45,541 bases of DNA from Caldifarciminota bacterium (GCA_023128825.1 JAGMDF010000075.1:1-45541); one strand, 5' to 3'. Counted from the stretch's first letter, positions 9,614-19,422 are shown. Notes: generated by a model not told the origin, from the sequence alone. Translations and numbers: made by a program.

Positions 9614-9635
9614 AAGGGTTAATCTTTTGTGCGAG

Positions 9636-12497
9636 TTAGTAAAGCACTATCTTCTTGGTAGCACTGAAGCTCGCGGCATCCATACGAACGAGGTAGATGC
9701 CCTGTGCAACGCTGCGTCCGAGATCATCGGTGCCGTTCCACACAACACTGTGGCGACCAGGGGCCTGGTTGCCGCTGACGAGCGTGGTAACGAGCTTACC
9801 GGTGATGTCGTAGACCTTCAGACTGACGTTGACAGTCGCAGGTACCGCAAACGAGATCGTGGTGGAGCCGACGAACGGATTCGGGGTGATCGCCTCTAAA
9901 GCGAACGGCAGACCGGCAGGCGTCTCGGCGATTCCGGTGTTGATGTGGCGGACCTTCGCATCGTCCTTCGGGCAAGCGTCGTCCACGAGCTCGGTGCGGC
10001 AGGTAAGGGTCTGGTGGTGACGATTGGTGAGCACGTCGTAGGTCGGGAAGGTGACGTCTATGGTGTATGGGTCGCCCGTGACGTTGCCGCGCCAGTCGAG
10101 GAAAGTGATGCTCTTCAGGGCATGCCAGAGCTCCACGCTGTTGGAGTCAATGTCGAGAACTACAAGGCGCACCTCGACGTCGTGCTCCGCGTTGAACCCG
10201 AAGTTCTCAACCGTGGCCGTTACCGTGATCTCGCTGCCCTCGTCGTAGTTGTTGGGCTCTTCGTCCGGTTCCTCAGGCCAGGTCATAGCGATCACACCGA
10301 CGTCGTGCGACAAGAGGCAGGTCACGTTGCGGCGAACGGTGTCGTTGTACGGGCAGTGGTCGGAGAGGTCAGGACCGACCTCACCCAGAAGCACGTAGCC
10401 GATCAGCTCGTAGGAGACGAAGGGAAGAGTGTCATCGCAGAGGCCCTCGGGCGTCCACGGCGATGTGGTCCCGTAAGTGGTGTCCCCCATATCAAGGGGT
10501 CCGCTCATCAGCGAGGTCTCGTTGAAGACGGTGTCAGAGGTCGTCTCGTCAACGGCGATGAACCCAACCTTGAAGAAGTCTGCATCGGGTTCGGCCTGAA
10601 GGCCCCTGTTGGCGATCGCGAGCTCAGGGGTGATGGGAACGCCGGCCTCGACGTACTCGCCTGATGGCTCTTCCATGCTGTAAACGGTCAGGTCATGCGG
10701 CTTGTCGTAGTAGCAGGGAGGCTCAGGCATAGGCGAAAAGCCAAGGTGCGTGCAGAGCTCGATCGGATACGTGAAGTAATTGTAGTTGGGGTAGCCGTAG
10801 TACATACCCCAGTGGAAGTTCCAGGATGCGCCGTGATCAGGGGCACTCCAAGTCCCACTGCGGCCCGGACCGGGGCCGAGGTAGCACGACATTGGATCGG
10901 GCCAGGGATTGAGGCCAAGGCCTATCAGGCGGCCGCCCCAGAGGCCGAAGTTGGCGCTGGTATGGGCTGCCCAAATGTTGCCCGGGGTCTCGGCTGGGAC
11001 CCAGATGGGTGCGTCGAAGGTGACCTCGTTCCACTCATACGCAATCCTGGTATCTAAGTTCTTCCATCCCGTATGGTAGGAGCCGTTGGCCACGGCGCCG
11101 CAGCCGTTATTCGCTTCCCAGACCTCGAGCCGCGAGTAGGTGTAGTTCGCCTCAGGACACTCGTAGAGCCATATACGTCCGCCAATCACAGACACGCCGC
11201 CATTTGCGGGGTAGGTAGTAGAAAGACGCCACTGATAGGCACCTATCCAGCCGTAGGCGTCGGCGAAGTTCCAGTGGTAGCCCGACATCCCGTCGCAGCC
11301 CACTTTGCTGATCACTTCCAGGGTGTCGTTGTGCCTGCAGAGGTCGCTATCGAGCATGGAGTACGCAACCTTGCGGTAGGAATGGGTATCAGGCACCGCA
11401 TAGAGCTCGCCAGGAGTCCAGCACGGACCTACGATGGTGTCGGTGGCACCGGGCAGAAGGTCGTTGATGGAGATGCTGAAGTGGTAAACCCGTGAGTCGT
11501 CATCCTCGTCGAAGATATCGATGGTGACCGGGAAGTGCTCGACTTCATTACCGATGTTGCGGACTACCACTATCGGCTGAATCTCGGTCCAGCGAAGTAC
11601 CGTCTCAGCAGGTGAAAGGAAGACGTACGCCTGAACGTCGTGCTGGAAGATCCGCTTGTAGCCGGCACGGATCCTGCGGCCGTTGGCAACGGTGCCCTGG
11701 TAGTATACGCCGTGCTCACCGGATTGGTTCTCGATACCGGTCTCGCCGTTGTCCGCAGTCCAGCCGTGACTCGAGGATTGGTAGAAGAAGTGGATAAAGT
11801 GGTAGGAAAAGACCACGCCGCACGCACCCTCGGAGAGAAGCTTGATCTGCCCACCAAGGGTAAGGGCGAGCTCGAAGTTGTAGGTGTGGTTGTTGAGGTG
11901 ACCCTGTGTATCGTACCACTGGATCCACACCTGCTCCTGCATCCCATCGTACGCGTGGTAAACACGGTTGGTGTCGCTGGGATCCGGGCTTTGGGTCGGA
12001 TTCATGTCCTGCCAGAGCGGTGCAATAACCGCGTTGGGAGCATCGGTAACCGGGAAGGGCGGGATGGCCGACGGAGGAGTGGAGAAGCCGGGCTCCGCGG
12101 CCGGATCGAAGCTGACCCAGCCGTCAGGGGACACGTAGAGTATATCGCCCGGCTTATACCAGCTGCCGTAGTACCAGAAGGAGTCAGGCAGTTGATACTC
12201 GTAGGGCTTGTCGTTGTAGGGAGCCCACGGGTCGCCGGAACTAATGTCCACGAATCCAGGCAACGCAGCCACAGGGGGATCGGAAAACGGAGGGGAGCTG
12301 AGGTTGTCGTACATCCAGTACCAACCGCTTGCCGCGTTAGGTGGGTAGGCCCAGCTTACGCTGCCGCCCTCTACGGGCGTTGTTCCCAAGCCATCAGTAG
12401 CGGGAAGCGCCTCACCTCCATCAACGACTTGCGGAGCCGCAAAGGCCAGCACCGCAAAGCTGAGGATTAGCGCTACCGCGAAAAGCTTTTTACTCAT
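9636..12497 (-). CDS. Large secreted surface protein, paralog 1 of the array
   Basis: 953 residues with a signal peptide (MSKKLFAVALILSFAVLAFA). The start ATG has AAGGAGG upstream. Domain order matches the 929-residue paralog almost throughout: the aromatic-rich N-terminal beta domain, CARDB-like domains, the GPGPGRSGTW segment and further CARDB-like domains. The C-terminal 90 residues differ: here they are a standard FlgD/T9SS-type sandwich (ITPNPFVGSTTISFAV ... GTDDLGRSVAQGIYLVRM) without the cysteine pair. It has its own strong promoter and terminator, so it is a single-gene unit and probably well expressed. Function unknown. Confidence 0.87.
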   Translation of the reverse strand: MSKKLFAVALILSFAVLAFAAPQVVDGGEALPATDGLGTTPVEGGSVSWAYPPNAASGWYWMYDNLSSPPFSDPPVAALPGFVDISSGDPWAPYNDKPYEYQLPDSFWYYGSWYKPGDILYVSPDGWVSFDPAAEPGFSTPPSAIPPFPVTDAPNAVIAPLWQDMNPTQSPDPSDTNRVYHAYDGMQEQVWIQWYDTQGHLNNHTYNFELALTLGGQIKLLSEGACGVVFSYHFIHFFYQSSSHGWTADNGETGIENQSGEHGVYYQGTVANGRRIRAGYKRIFQHDVQAYVFLSPAETVLRWTEIQPIVVVRNIGNEVEHFPVTIDIFDEDDDSRVYHFSISINDLLPGATDTIVGPCWTPGELYAVPDTHSYRKVAYSMLDSDLCRHNDTLEVISKVGCDGMSGYHWNFADAYGWIGAYQWRLSTTYPANGGVSVIGGRIWLYECPEANYTYSRLEVWEANNGCGAVANGSYHTGWKNLDTRIAYEWNEVTFDAPIWVPAETPGNIWAAHTSANFGLWGGRLIGLGLNPWPDPMSCYLGPGPGRSGTWSAPDHGASWNFHWGMYYGYPNYNYFTYPIELCTHLGFSPMPEPPCYYDKPHDLTVYSMEEPSGEYVEAGVPITPELAIANRGLQAEPDADFFKVGFIAVDETTSDTVFNETSLMSGPLDMGDTTYGTTSPWTPEGLCDDTLPFVSYELIGYVLLGEVGPDLSDHCPYNDTVRRNVTCLLSHDVGVIAMTWPEEPDEEPNNYDEGSEITVTATVENFGFNAEHDVEVRLVVLDIDSNSVELWHALKSITFLDWRGNVTGDPYTIDVTFPTYDVLTNRHHQTLTCRTELVDDACPKDDAKVRHINTGIAETPAGLPFALEAITPNPFVGSTTISFAVPATVNVSLKVYDITGKLVTTLVSGNQAPGRHSVVWNGTDDLGRSVAQGIYLVRMDAASFSATKKIVLY

Positions 12498-12619
12498 TGT
12501 TTGTTCCTCCTTGAAAAGGTTGTTTTCTGCATAAGGGGTTTTTCCTCTAATTGTCGCCCTTTGCTTGGTCTATTTACGTTTCACCTCCTTTTCACAGTTT
12601 ATCGTTTCCTTGTTTCGAA

Positions 12620-12647
12620 AGTATAGGGTTTTTCTCGTGCTTGTCAA
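12620..12647 (-). promoter_or_regulatory. Strong promoter of the 953-aa surface protein
   Basis: Minus strand TTGACA (12647-12642), 16-bp spacer, TATACT (12625-12620). The leader to ATG 12497 is about 115 nt, much longer than others in this window. Confidence 0.8.
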
Positions 12648-12952
12648 GACCCCCGGCGGGAATCGGAAACAACTACACGAGTACCCTTATCGAAGTTGTC
12701 CAAAGAACCTGTTATCCTTAATCGAGATGTAGCAAGTTGCGTGCCACCTGCCCTTTCTTCTGTGCGGCGCGTATCTGCGCGACTTATGAAAACAAAGGCC
12801 GCCAAGCCCCAGCCCGAATGTCCCTTTAGTGAATCTTGGTTGCAGAAAAGCTTAACTCCCGCATAAAGCCTGAGAACTTAACATCCCACTCGATTATGAG
12901 ATTGCGCCGGGTTGCGATCCTTTTGCTGAAGGCGAAAAGGAGGATAGACGGC

Positions 12953-12980
12953 TTGACTTTCCCCCTCTGTAAAGTAGACT
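12953..12980 (+). promoter_or_regulatory. Promoter of the glycan operon, leaderless type
   Basis: TTGACT, 16-bp spacer, TAGACT. Only 9 bp separate the -10 box from ATG 12990 and there is no ribosome-binding site, so the transcript should start at or next to the start codon. Confidence 0.7.
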
Positions 12981-12989
12981 TTATCTGTT

Positions 12990-13901
12990 ATGAAGGTCTC
13001 AGTGTCAATCATAGTGCCTGCCTTTAACGAAGAAGAAAACATCCCGTTCCTGGTGGAGGAGTTCGCGACGCTTGCCAAAAAGGAACCGAGGTTTGATTTT
13101 GAGGTTTTGTTGGTAGACGACGGAAGCACGGACGAAACCTTTTCCGTGGCTACTGCCGAGGCAAAAAAACATCGTTTCTTGCGAATTCTGCGCCATCGGA
13201 CGAACTTCGGCGTCACCCGGGCGCTAGAGACTGGATTCGAGAATGCAAAGGGCGAGGTGTTCGTCTTCTTCCCGGCGGACCTGCAGTTCGTGGTAGACGA
13301 CATCCCAAGATTGGTGGAGCCGATCCTTGAGGGAAGGGCTGAACTGGTCACCGGCCGCAAGATCGGGCGATATAAGAAGCGCTTCGTCTCAGGGGTCTAC
13401 AACACACTCTCAAGGCTGTTATTCCGGATCAATGTAAGGGATTTGAACTCGGTGAAGGCGTTCCGGCGCGAGGTTGTTGAGGATATATCCATGCGCAAGG
13501 ACTGGCATCGGTATATCGTGGTGCTTGCCGCCAAGGACGGCTGGAGGATCGAGGAGGTAGACGTTACCCTCAGACCTCGAATGCACGGGCGTTCCAAGTT
13601 CGGATTCTGGCGCATCCCTCTTGGGGTGCTCGATCTTATCTCTGTCTCGTTCCTTCTTCGCTACTCACGCAAGCCGATGCTTTTGTTTGGGACAATGGGG
13701 GGGGTAAGCATAGGTCTGGGCATAATCGCCGGGCTGGTCGCTATCGGGCTGCGCATCGCAGGCATCGGCTTCCGGCCGCTTCTCTACCTCGTGATCCTCC
13801 TGGTCGTTACCGGTCTGCTTTTGATGATGGCCGGCTTCCTCGCAGAGCAGGTGGCACAGATTCGTGCCGAGATTGAGGATTTGAAGCGGCGGCAACGCTA
13901 G
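12990..13901 (+). CDS. Family 2 glycosyltransferase, dolichol-phosphate-mannose-synthase-like, membrane anchored
   Basis: 303 residues. The GT-A fold is clear: SIIVPAFNEEENI at the N-terminus, LLVDDGSTDET (nucleotide-binding Asp), and FFPADLQF in the position of the metal-binding DxD region, here as PADLQ as often seen in the DPM/GtrB branch. The C-terminal 90 residues contain two transmembrane helices, the usual layout of enzymes that glycosylate a lipid carrier. It probably transfers a sugar from a nucleotide donor to polyprenyl phosphate at the inner membrane. It is the first gene of a four-gene operon, 3 bp ahead of the GT4 gene. Confidence 0.9.
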   Translation: MKVSVSIIVPAFNEEENIPFLVEEFATLAKKEPRFDFEVLLVDDGSTDETFSVATAEAKKHRFLRILRHRTNFGVTRALETGFENAKGEVFVFFPADLQFVVDDIPRLVEPILEGRAELVTGRKIGRYKKRFVSGVYNTLSRLLFRINVRDLNSVKAFRREVVEDISMRKDWHRYIVVLAAKDGWRIEEVDVTLRPRMHGRSKFGFWRIPLGVLDLISVSFLLRYSRKPMLLFGTMGGVSIGLGIIAGLVAIGLRIAGIGFRPLLYLVILLVVTGLLLMMAGFLAEQVAQIRAEIEDLKRRQR

Positions 13902-13904
13902 CCC

Positions 13905-15071
13905 ATGCGGGTTCTCTACCCAACTCACAACTATCCAAGGTTTACCGGAGACCCATCCGGGGCTTTTATTGAGGAGTTGTTGCGTGCACTGCCTGAGGAT
14001 GAAATAGAGCCTCATGTACTCTGCCCGCATGCATCGGGATTGAGCCTGACGGAGATAAGGGGGAATGTAAAGATACACCGCTTCCGCTATGCGACTGATA
14101 AGGATGAAACCCTGGCCTACGAAGGCAAGATGCTTGCCGTTTTCAAGCGAGGTGTGAAGGGGTTAAGACTTCTGGCATCATTTCTTAACGCCTTTGTGAG
14201 GGAGATGAGAGTAATAATTGAAGAAAAAAAAATCGATCTTATCCATGCGCATTGGCTTCTACCCGCAGGTGTTGCGGCGCGGGCGGCCCTTTCAGGATCA
14301 CACCTTCCCTTTCTTTTAAGCGTACACGGGACGGATGTACGACTGCTTGAAAAATTGCCCTTTGGCAACTCGCTTGCCCGCCGGGTACTGAAAAGGGTTC
14401 AACTTACCCTGCCTGTATCCAGTTATCTCGACGATAAACTTGCCAAGTTAAGTGGCCGCTTGCTACCAAGGACGGTACTCTCGATGCCTGCCTCAGGGAT
14501 CTTTCTCGCACCGCCCAGAAAGAGGTTGATTCCAAGTGTGGCTGCAGTAGGCAATCTCACTCATCAGAAACGTTTCGATCTCTTAATCAAAGCCTTAGGA
14601 ATACTCCACAGGAATGGATACCACTTTGAACTCATCCTCGTGGGTGAAGGACCCGCGAGAAATACATTAGGGAAACTAGCTGAAAAGGAAGGGATAGCCG
14701 ACAAGGTTGAATTCCTTGGCAAGTTACCACACTACAGGTTGCCGGAGGTGCTTAAAAGAGCCGGGGTAATGGTGCTTCCGTCGGTGGGTGAAGGGTTCGG
14801 GTTGGTTCTGGTAGAAGCTCAGCTTGCAGGTCTTGCCGTGGTCGGCACGGACGCTGGTGGGCAAAGAGAGATTATTCAACATCAGAAAACAGGAATTCTC
14901 ACGAAGCCGGATGATCCAGCAGCCCTGGCCCAAGCAATTAAAGAATTATATTCTAATAAAGAAAAGACCCTGAAGATGGCTTTTAAAGGACAGCAATCAG
15001 CCAAAGATCGTTTCCTAGCTGTTCCTACGGCCATCCGGCTCACCGATATATATAGAAGAATCCTGAAATGA
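13905..15071 (+). CDS. Family 4 (GT-B) glycosyltransferase
   Basis: 388 residues. N-terminal Rossmann-like half with a GDPSGAFIEELL loop and IHAHWLLPAG. The C-terminal donor-binding half has VGNLTHQKRFDLLIKAL, LVGEGPARNTL and the EX7E signature in EGFGLVLVEAQ, which binds the nucleotide sugar. It resembles enzymes that build envelope polysaccharide or glycolipid. Its stop overlaps the next start (ATGA). Confidence 0.9.
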   Translation: MRVLYPTHNYPRFTGDPSGAFIEELLRALPEDEIEPHVLCPHASGLSLTEIRGNVKIHRFRYATDKDETLAYEGKMLAVFKRGVKGLRLLASFLNAFVREMRVIIEEKKIDLIHAHWLLPAGVAARAALSGSHLPFLLSVHGTDVRLLEKLPFGNSLARRVLKRVQLTLPVSSYLDDKLAKLSGRLLPRTVLSMPASGIFLAPPRKRLIPSVAAVGNLTHQKRFDLLIKALGILHRNGYHFELILVGEGPARNTLGKLAEKEGIADKVEFLGKLPHYRLPEVLKRAGVMVLPSVGEGFGLVLVEAQLAGLAVVGTDAGGQREIIQHQKTGILTKPDDPAALAQAIKELYSNKEKTLKMAFKGQQSAKDRFLAVPTAIRLTDIYRRILK

Positions 15072-16075
15072 AGCAAGAAATAGATTCCACGGCTAGACTG
15101 AGGACTACACGGAGGGGAAAACCCTGGAAGAAGGTTCTGCGCTGGACCGTCCAAGTTGCAGTGATCGGGGCAATAGGCTTCTTTCTTGTAAGGACGGTCG
15201 TTCGCAACTGGCACGAGGTAGCCGAGTTCCCATGGCATTTCAATCCCTGGTTACTTATCCTTTCCTTACTGGTACTTGGCGGAACGATCTTTTTCATGAT
15301 CGTGCTGTGGCGCTGGCTGCTGGCAAGGCTGGGGGGCAAGATTCCTTTGAGCGTTGCGTTCAGGATATTCTCGATCTCCTCTCTCGGACGCTATCTGCCC
15401 GGCAAGGTATGGCAGGTTGCGGGAATGGTATATCTTGGGCGCAAAGAAGGAGTGCGGGCCGAGGCCGGGGTGTGGGCGGCGCTTCTTGCCCAGGTACTTG
15501 CCGTGCTTTCCGGATTCCTGGTAACCCTTGCGGCACTTTTTGTAGAGCAGAAGCGGATGCTTGCCCCGCTACTTGATAGATTAGGAGTGGAATCGATCTC
15601 CCTGTGGTGGTTCATTCTGCCGCTGGTGGTGATTCTTGCACTTCTCCATCCCAGGATACTGGAGCAGATAACCAACCTTCTTTTGAGATTGCTTAAACGC
15701 GAACCGATTCGCTTCGAACTCTCCTATCCCGGACTTCTGGGATTTTTTCTTCTATATCTGGTGAGTTGGCTTCTCTACGGCACCGCGTTCTATCTATTTC
15801 TTGCATCGGTGAATCCCGTTCCCCTGAGCGACTGGGTGGTAGTAACCGGTGGTTTTACGGCGGCATACATAGTTGGACTTCTGGCGATATTCGTTCCCGG
15901 CGGATTGGGGGTGCGCGAGGGACTCCTGGCTCTGTTTCTTGCCGGGCTTGTAGGATCGGGTGTAGCTGTAGCCCTTTCATTCGGCCAGAGGCTGTGGTTT
16001 ACGGCAGTAGAGTTGACTTTTGTGGCAATTTCGGTTATCTTCCTGCGGAGGAAAAATGGCAAAGAAAAAAATTGA
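15068..16075 (+). CDS. Flippase-like integral membrane protein (LPG synthase TM / UPF0104-like)
   Basis: 335 residues with about eight hydrophobic segments after a basic N-terminal tail. The segment SISSLGRYLPGKVWQVAGM is typical of the lysylphosphatidylglycerol-synthase transmembrane family, as is VPGGLGVREGLLALFLAG near the end. It lacks a C-terminal aminoacyl-transferase domain, so it is not a full MprF. In glycan operons such proteins are thought to handle lipid-linked intermediates. It starts by a 4-bp overlap with the GT4 gene. Confidence 0.82.
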   Translation: MKQEIDSTARLRTTRRGKPWKKVLRWTVQVAVIGAIGFFLVRTVVRNWHEVAEFPWHFNPWLLILSLLVLGGTIFFMIVLWRWLLARLGGKIPLSVAFRIFSISSLGRYLPGKVWQVAGMVYLGRKEGVRAEAGVWAALLAQVLAVLSGFLVTLAALFVEQKRMLAPLLDRLGVESISLWWFILPLVVILALLHPRILEQITNLLLRLLKREPIRFELSYPGLLGFFLLYLVSWLLYGTAFYLFLASVNPVPLSDWVVVTGGFTAAYIVGLLAIFVPGGLGVREGLLALFLAGLVGSGVAVALSFGQRLWFTAVELTFVAISVIFLRRKNGKEKN

Positions 16076-18602
16076 TAAAAGGTTCAAGAAAGAGCATCCA
16101 CAAAAACCTGCTGGAAGCAAACGCGGGTTTAAGATGCAGCCCGGCTGGCTGGTCCTCGGGCTTGCCGTATTGGTGATAGTTCTTTTTGCAAATACCCTCT
16201 TGCCCGGACACCTGATAGACGGCTCGGACCAGCTTATCTCGGGTTATATGTTCAAAAGTTTCGCCGTCGAGAGCTTGAAGACGACCGGTGAGTTTCCGCT
16301 GTGGAACCCTTACATCTTCGGCGGCCTGCCATACGTGGACGCAATGCACGGCGACGCCTTTTATATTACGATGCTGCTACGCTTCATCTTCTCAATCGGC
16401 AAGGTCATGGCTTTGGTGTTCATAACCCACATAATCGCCGCAGGCGCCGGGATGCTTCTCTATCTCAAGGAGCTCAAGCTTAAAACGGCCACCGCTTTCC
16501 TGGGAGCGCTGGCCTACATGTTCACCGGGGTGATTGTATCCTACGTCCTTGCCGGACACGACAGCAAGGTTGTGGTTACCTCGCTTCTGCCCTGGGCGAT
16601 GCTTTTCATACATCGAGGGTTCAGGCTCGGGAAACTGCTCGACTTTGCATTGCTGGGTCTGGTGTTCGGTCTGGGTCTCATAAGTCCCAACGTGCAGATG
16701 ATGTACTACACCTTCCTTATCTGCGGCTTCTACGTGCTTTATCAGATGTATCTTGCCTACAAGGACCACAGGAAGGCCAAGCCCGTTCTCAAGCCGTTTC
16801 TCTTATCCATAGGATCGGTAGCTGTGGGGATCGCCATCTCTGCGGCGCAGATGCTTCCAGGCATAAGTTATCTGGGATTCTCTCCTCGTGCCGGAGGCGG
16901 ACGGGGCTGGGATTTTGCCACCTCGTGGTCTCTGCCTCCGACGGAGCTTATTGATCTCTTGAATCCTCGTTTCTCAGGGATACTGCAGAACTACTGGGGA
17001 GCCAACGCGTTCAAGCAGCACGCCGAGTACTTCGGGATAATTATAGTGGCGCTCCTGATAGTGGGATTGATCCTTGCCTGGCGAAGGCGGGAGACAAAGT
17101 TCTTTGCAGGATTCGGGATCTTTGGATTATTGATGGCCCTTGGCGGCAACACCCCTTTCTACTACATCCCCTACTACGTGTTTCCTTTGGTGAAGAGCTT
17201 CCGCGCCCCGGCTATGATCTTTTTTACCGTGACCTTCTCGATTATAGTGATCGCGTCGCTTGGGCTCGAGCAGACGCTTTCCCCCGACCCCCGGATCGAA
17301 AGAAAGAAAGGCAAAAAGAGAGATACCCTTACCATCGTATTCGCGGTGCTTGCAGGACTCGTGTTCATACTCGCGTTGTGGTCCACCGCGGCGCCTCAGG
17401 GTTTCGGCAACTTCGTGGAAGCTCTCGCCAAGGGCGAACTGATCGGCAGATTCTCACGATTGCGCGCCAACATCACCAACGCATCGGGCGGCTTCTGGCT
17501 TGCGTTTCTGTTTCTGGCAGCAGGATGGTTGACGATCTTCCTATGGCGCCGCCTGCCAAAACTCAAATGGCTGTGGACACTCGGACTGGGTGCGGTTCTA
17601 TTCCTCGATCTCTGGCTGGTGGACAGACACTTCGTAAAAATCGTAAGGGATCAGGCAGGCAACCCTGTCTCGGCCCAACAGCTATACGCGCCTGACGAGG
17701 TGGTGAGTTTTCTCAAGAGAGACCCTGGGGTATACCGGGTCTTCCCGCTTCAGTTCAGAGGGCAGGACCTTTACCGCAGGGATTCCTACCTGATGCTGCA
17801 CCGCATCCAGTCCCTGGGCGGGTATCACGGCAACCAGCTTGGGCGCTACCAGGAGTTCATCGGCTCGCCCGGAACCATCATGTTCCGCGACGCGCAAAAC
17901 TTGAGGTATCCTGCTTTCCTTACCGCGCTGGACGTAAAATATCTGATAGGATTAAGGCTGCCCGGCCCGGAGGATTCCGAGCGGCTTTCACCTCAGGATC
18001 AGCAAACCCTTTACGCGATCTATTCCGACCTTGCACCCTGGCTTGATACGACCACGAGCTCGTTCAGGCCGGTATTCGCCGGTCAGCGCTACGTGATCTA
18101 CCGCAATTACGGACAGCACTCCAGAGCATGGCTATGCGTCGACGTTGAGGTGATCGGCGAGAACGAAGCTATCCTGACTCGGATGAAACGAGTGAATTTC
18201 GATCCACTTAAAACCGTGATACTTGAAGAGAAACCCGAAGGCTGGCGACCCTCAGCGGACCCATCAGATACAACCTCTCCAGGCCAGGTTCAGATAACCC
18301 GCTACGAACCGAACGTAATCGAGATCGCCGCAGATGTTAAACGACCGGCTGTGCTGGTCTTATCCGAAAACTGGTATCCTTACTACAGGGCGTGGGTTGA
18401 CGGCTCCGAGCGCAAGGTCTACCGTGCCGACTACACCCTGCGTGCGGTAGTGCTTGAACCCGGCAACCACCAGGTGGTCTTCCGCTTCAAATCACCCTAT
18501 CTAACCGCAGGGGTATGGATTACGATTGTGGCTCTGGGACTGGTTGGATTGGCAGTTGCCCTGTCGTTGATTGCTAATCGCAAGAAGCGGAAAGAGTCCT
18601 GA
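16056..18602 (+). CDS. YfhO-family polytopic membrane protein
   Basis: I start at ATG 16056 (MAKKKIDKRFKKE), with GCGGAGG just upstream; the 16020 start in the track has no ribosome site. 848 residues, overlapping the previous gene by 20 bp. A lysine-rich cytoplasmic tail is followed by 12 or more membrane spans (GDAFYITMLLRF, NPYIFGGLPY). A C-terminal extracytoplasmic part about 200 residues long follows (SENWYPYYRAWVDGSE, LEPGNHQVVFRF), then one final helix (AGVWITIVALGLVGLA). This is the layout of YfhO proteins, thought to be GT-C-like enzymes that glycosylate envelope polymers. It closes the operon. Confidence 0.88.
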   Translation: MAKKKIDKRFKKEHPQKPAGSKRGFKMQPGWLVLGLAVLVIVLFANTLLPGHLIDGSDQLISGYMFKSFAVESLKTTGEFPLWNPYIFGGLPYVDAMHGDAFYITMLLRFIFSIGKVMALVFITHIIAAGAGMLLYLKELKLKTATAFLGALAYMFTGVIVSYVLAGHDSKVVVTSLLPWAMLFIHRGFRLGKLLDFALLGLVFGLGLISPNVQMMYYTFLICGFYVLYQMYLAYKDHRKAKPVLKPFLLSIGSVAVGIAISAAQMLPGISYLGFSPRAGGGRGWDFATSWSLPPTELIDLLNPRFSGILQNYWGANAFKQHAEYFGIIIVALLIVGLILAWRRRETKFFAGFGIFGLLMALGGNTPFYYIPYYVFPLVKSFRAPAMIFFTVTFSIIVIASLGLEQTLSPDPRIERKKGKKRDTLTIVFAVLAGLVFILALWSTAAPQGFGNFVEALAKGELIGRFSRLRANITNASGGFWLAFLFLAAGWLTIFLWRRLPKLKWLWTLGLGAVLFLDLWLVDRHFVKIVRDQAGNPVSAQQLYAPDEVVSFLKRDPGVYRVFPLQFRGQDLYRRDSYLMLHRIQSLGGYHGNQLGRYQEFIGSPGTIMFRDAQNLRYPAFLTALDVKYLIGLRLPGPEDSERLSPQDQQTLYAIYSDLAPWLDTTTSSFRPVFAGQRYVIYRNYGQHSRAWLCVDVEVIGENEAILTRMKRVNFDPLKTVILEEKPEGWRPSADPSDTTSPGQVQITRYEPNVIEIAADVKRPAVLVLSENWYPYYRAWVDGSERKVYRADYTLRAVVLEPGNHQVVFRFKSPYLTAGVWITIVALGLVGLAVALSLIANRKKRKES

Positions 18603-18611
18603 GATAATCAG

Positions 18612-18646
18612 AAAAAGCCCGCTCCCCACATGGCAGGGGAGCGGGC
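18612..18646 (-). terminator. Intrinsic terminator after the 245-aa lipoprotein gene
   Basis: An 11-bp perfect stem GCCCGCTCCCC / GGGGAGCGGGC with an 8-nt loop, followed on the minus strand by TTTTTC. It sits between two convergent genes. On the plus strand it lacks a T tract, so any help for the YfhO operon would be partial. Confidence 0.85.
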
Positions 18647-18684
18647 AGAGTTCTGCTCCACAAATCCCTTGGATTAACGAGTTG

Positions 18685-19422
18685 CTATAAGTGAACCCAT
18701 AAGAATGGCTTAAACGCGGTGGATTTGTTGGAAAGCTTGTCCCCAATACCCTTCTTGGTGGCAACCTTAACCACATATGGCTTGGCGAGTACTGGTGGGG
18801 AAACACCGAATATGTGAGAGCCTTCGGTATCAGAGGCATCCAGGACAACCTCAGTGGGGCCCTCCACCGGATCGGCGAGCTCAAGCAGGGCTTCAATATC
18901 TGGATCGGCAAGGTCTATCCCTTCTGCGTCGTAGATTGCCACCTCATAAGTGAGGTAATCTTCCCCTTCGTAAGAAAGTTTCTTCCACTTTAACTCAACA
19001 GCATCGCCGGTAAAAGTATCAGCGGGAGTAGCAATCTCGATCACGGGCAGGGTCTTGACCGTTACCTTATCGTACTCTTCCAAATCTTCGCCGTCAAGCA
19101 ACCACAGGGTATAGGTATAGTCGGTATTCGGAGTGAGGGTATCCACATCGGCGTAGATGGTTCCTTGGAGCTCGATCTGGACCGTATCCCGGGCATCGGA
19201 GCCTTCGCGGCCGAACACCGCCCGCTCATCCGTTACGCCGGTTCCGGTAAATACGTACTCGATGTCAACGAATGCAAACTCCTTGGACGCGCCCAAGGCC
19301 TGGATGGAGTTGATGCGCGAGGCGGTATGCGCTACGCCCTTGGTGAGTGCCTTCTTCAAGAAATCGCAGCCCGCCAGGGCCAGGGCGATCAAAAGGATGG
19401 GAAGAATCCTTTTTATACTCAT
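18685..19422 (-). CDS. Secreted lipoprotein with fibronectin-like beta domains
   Basis: 245 residues. The start ATG 19422 follows AAGGAGG. The signal peptide ends in a lipobox (LALAGC), so the mature protein should be lipidated at Cys 19. Two beta-rich domains follow with Fn3-like phrases (LTPNTDYTYTLWLLDGE; VELKWKKLSYEGEDYLTYEVAIYD). Function unknown; probably an outer-membrane or periplasmic lipoprotein. Single-gene unit with its own promoter and terminator. Confidence 0.82.
   Translation of the reverse strand: MSIKRILPILLIALALAGCDFLKKALTKGVAHTASRINSIQALGASKEFAFVDIEYVFTGTGVTDERAVFGREGSDARDTVQIELQGTIYADVDTLTPNTDYTYTLWLLDGEDLEEYDKVTVKTLPVIEIATPADTFTGDAVELKWKKLSYEGEDYLTYEVAIYDAEGIDLADPDIEALLELADPVEGPTEVVLDASDTEGSHIFGVSPPVLAKPYVVKVATKKGIGDKLSNKSTAFKPFLWVHL

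Larger units (their letters stand above)
12498..12989. other. Intergenic region between divergent units
   Basis: It holds the minus-strand promoter at 12620-12647 with an approximately 120-nt leader containing an extra AAAGGAGG, and the plus-strand promoter at 12953-12980. Between them (12650-12950) I recognise no gene, RNA or repeat. Confidence 0.6.

Noticed and set aside
7122-12470. Long plus-strand ORFs antisense to the surface-protein genes (for example 238 and 276 aa)
   Set aside because: They mirror GC-rich third codon positions of real minus-strand genes, lack ribosome sites, and occur at the same relative place in each paralog, so they are shadows.
572-12497. Firm claim of type IX secretion
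   Set aside because: The C-terminal domains are FlgD/T9SS-like, but no Por/Gld/Spr machinery is in the window.
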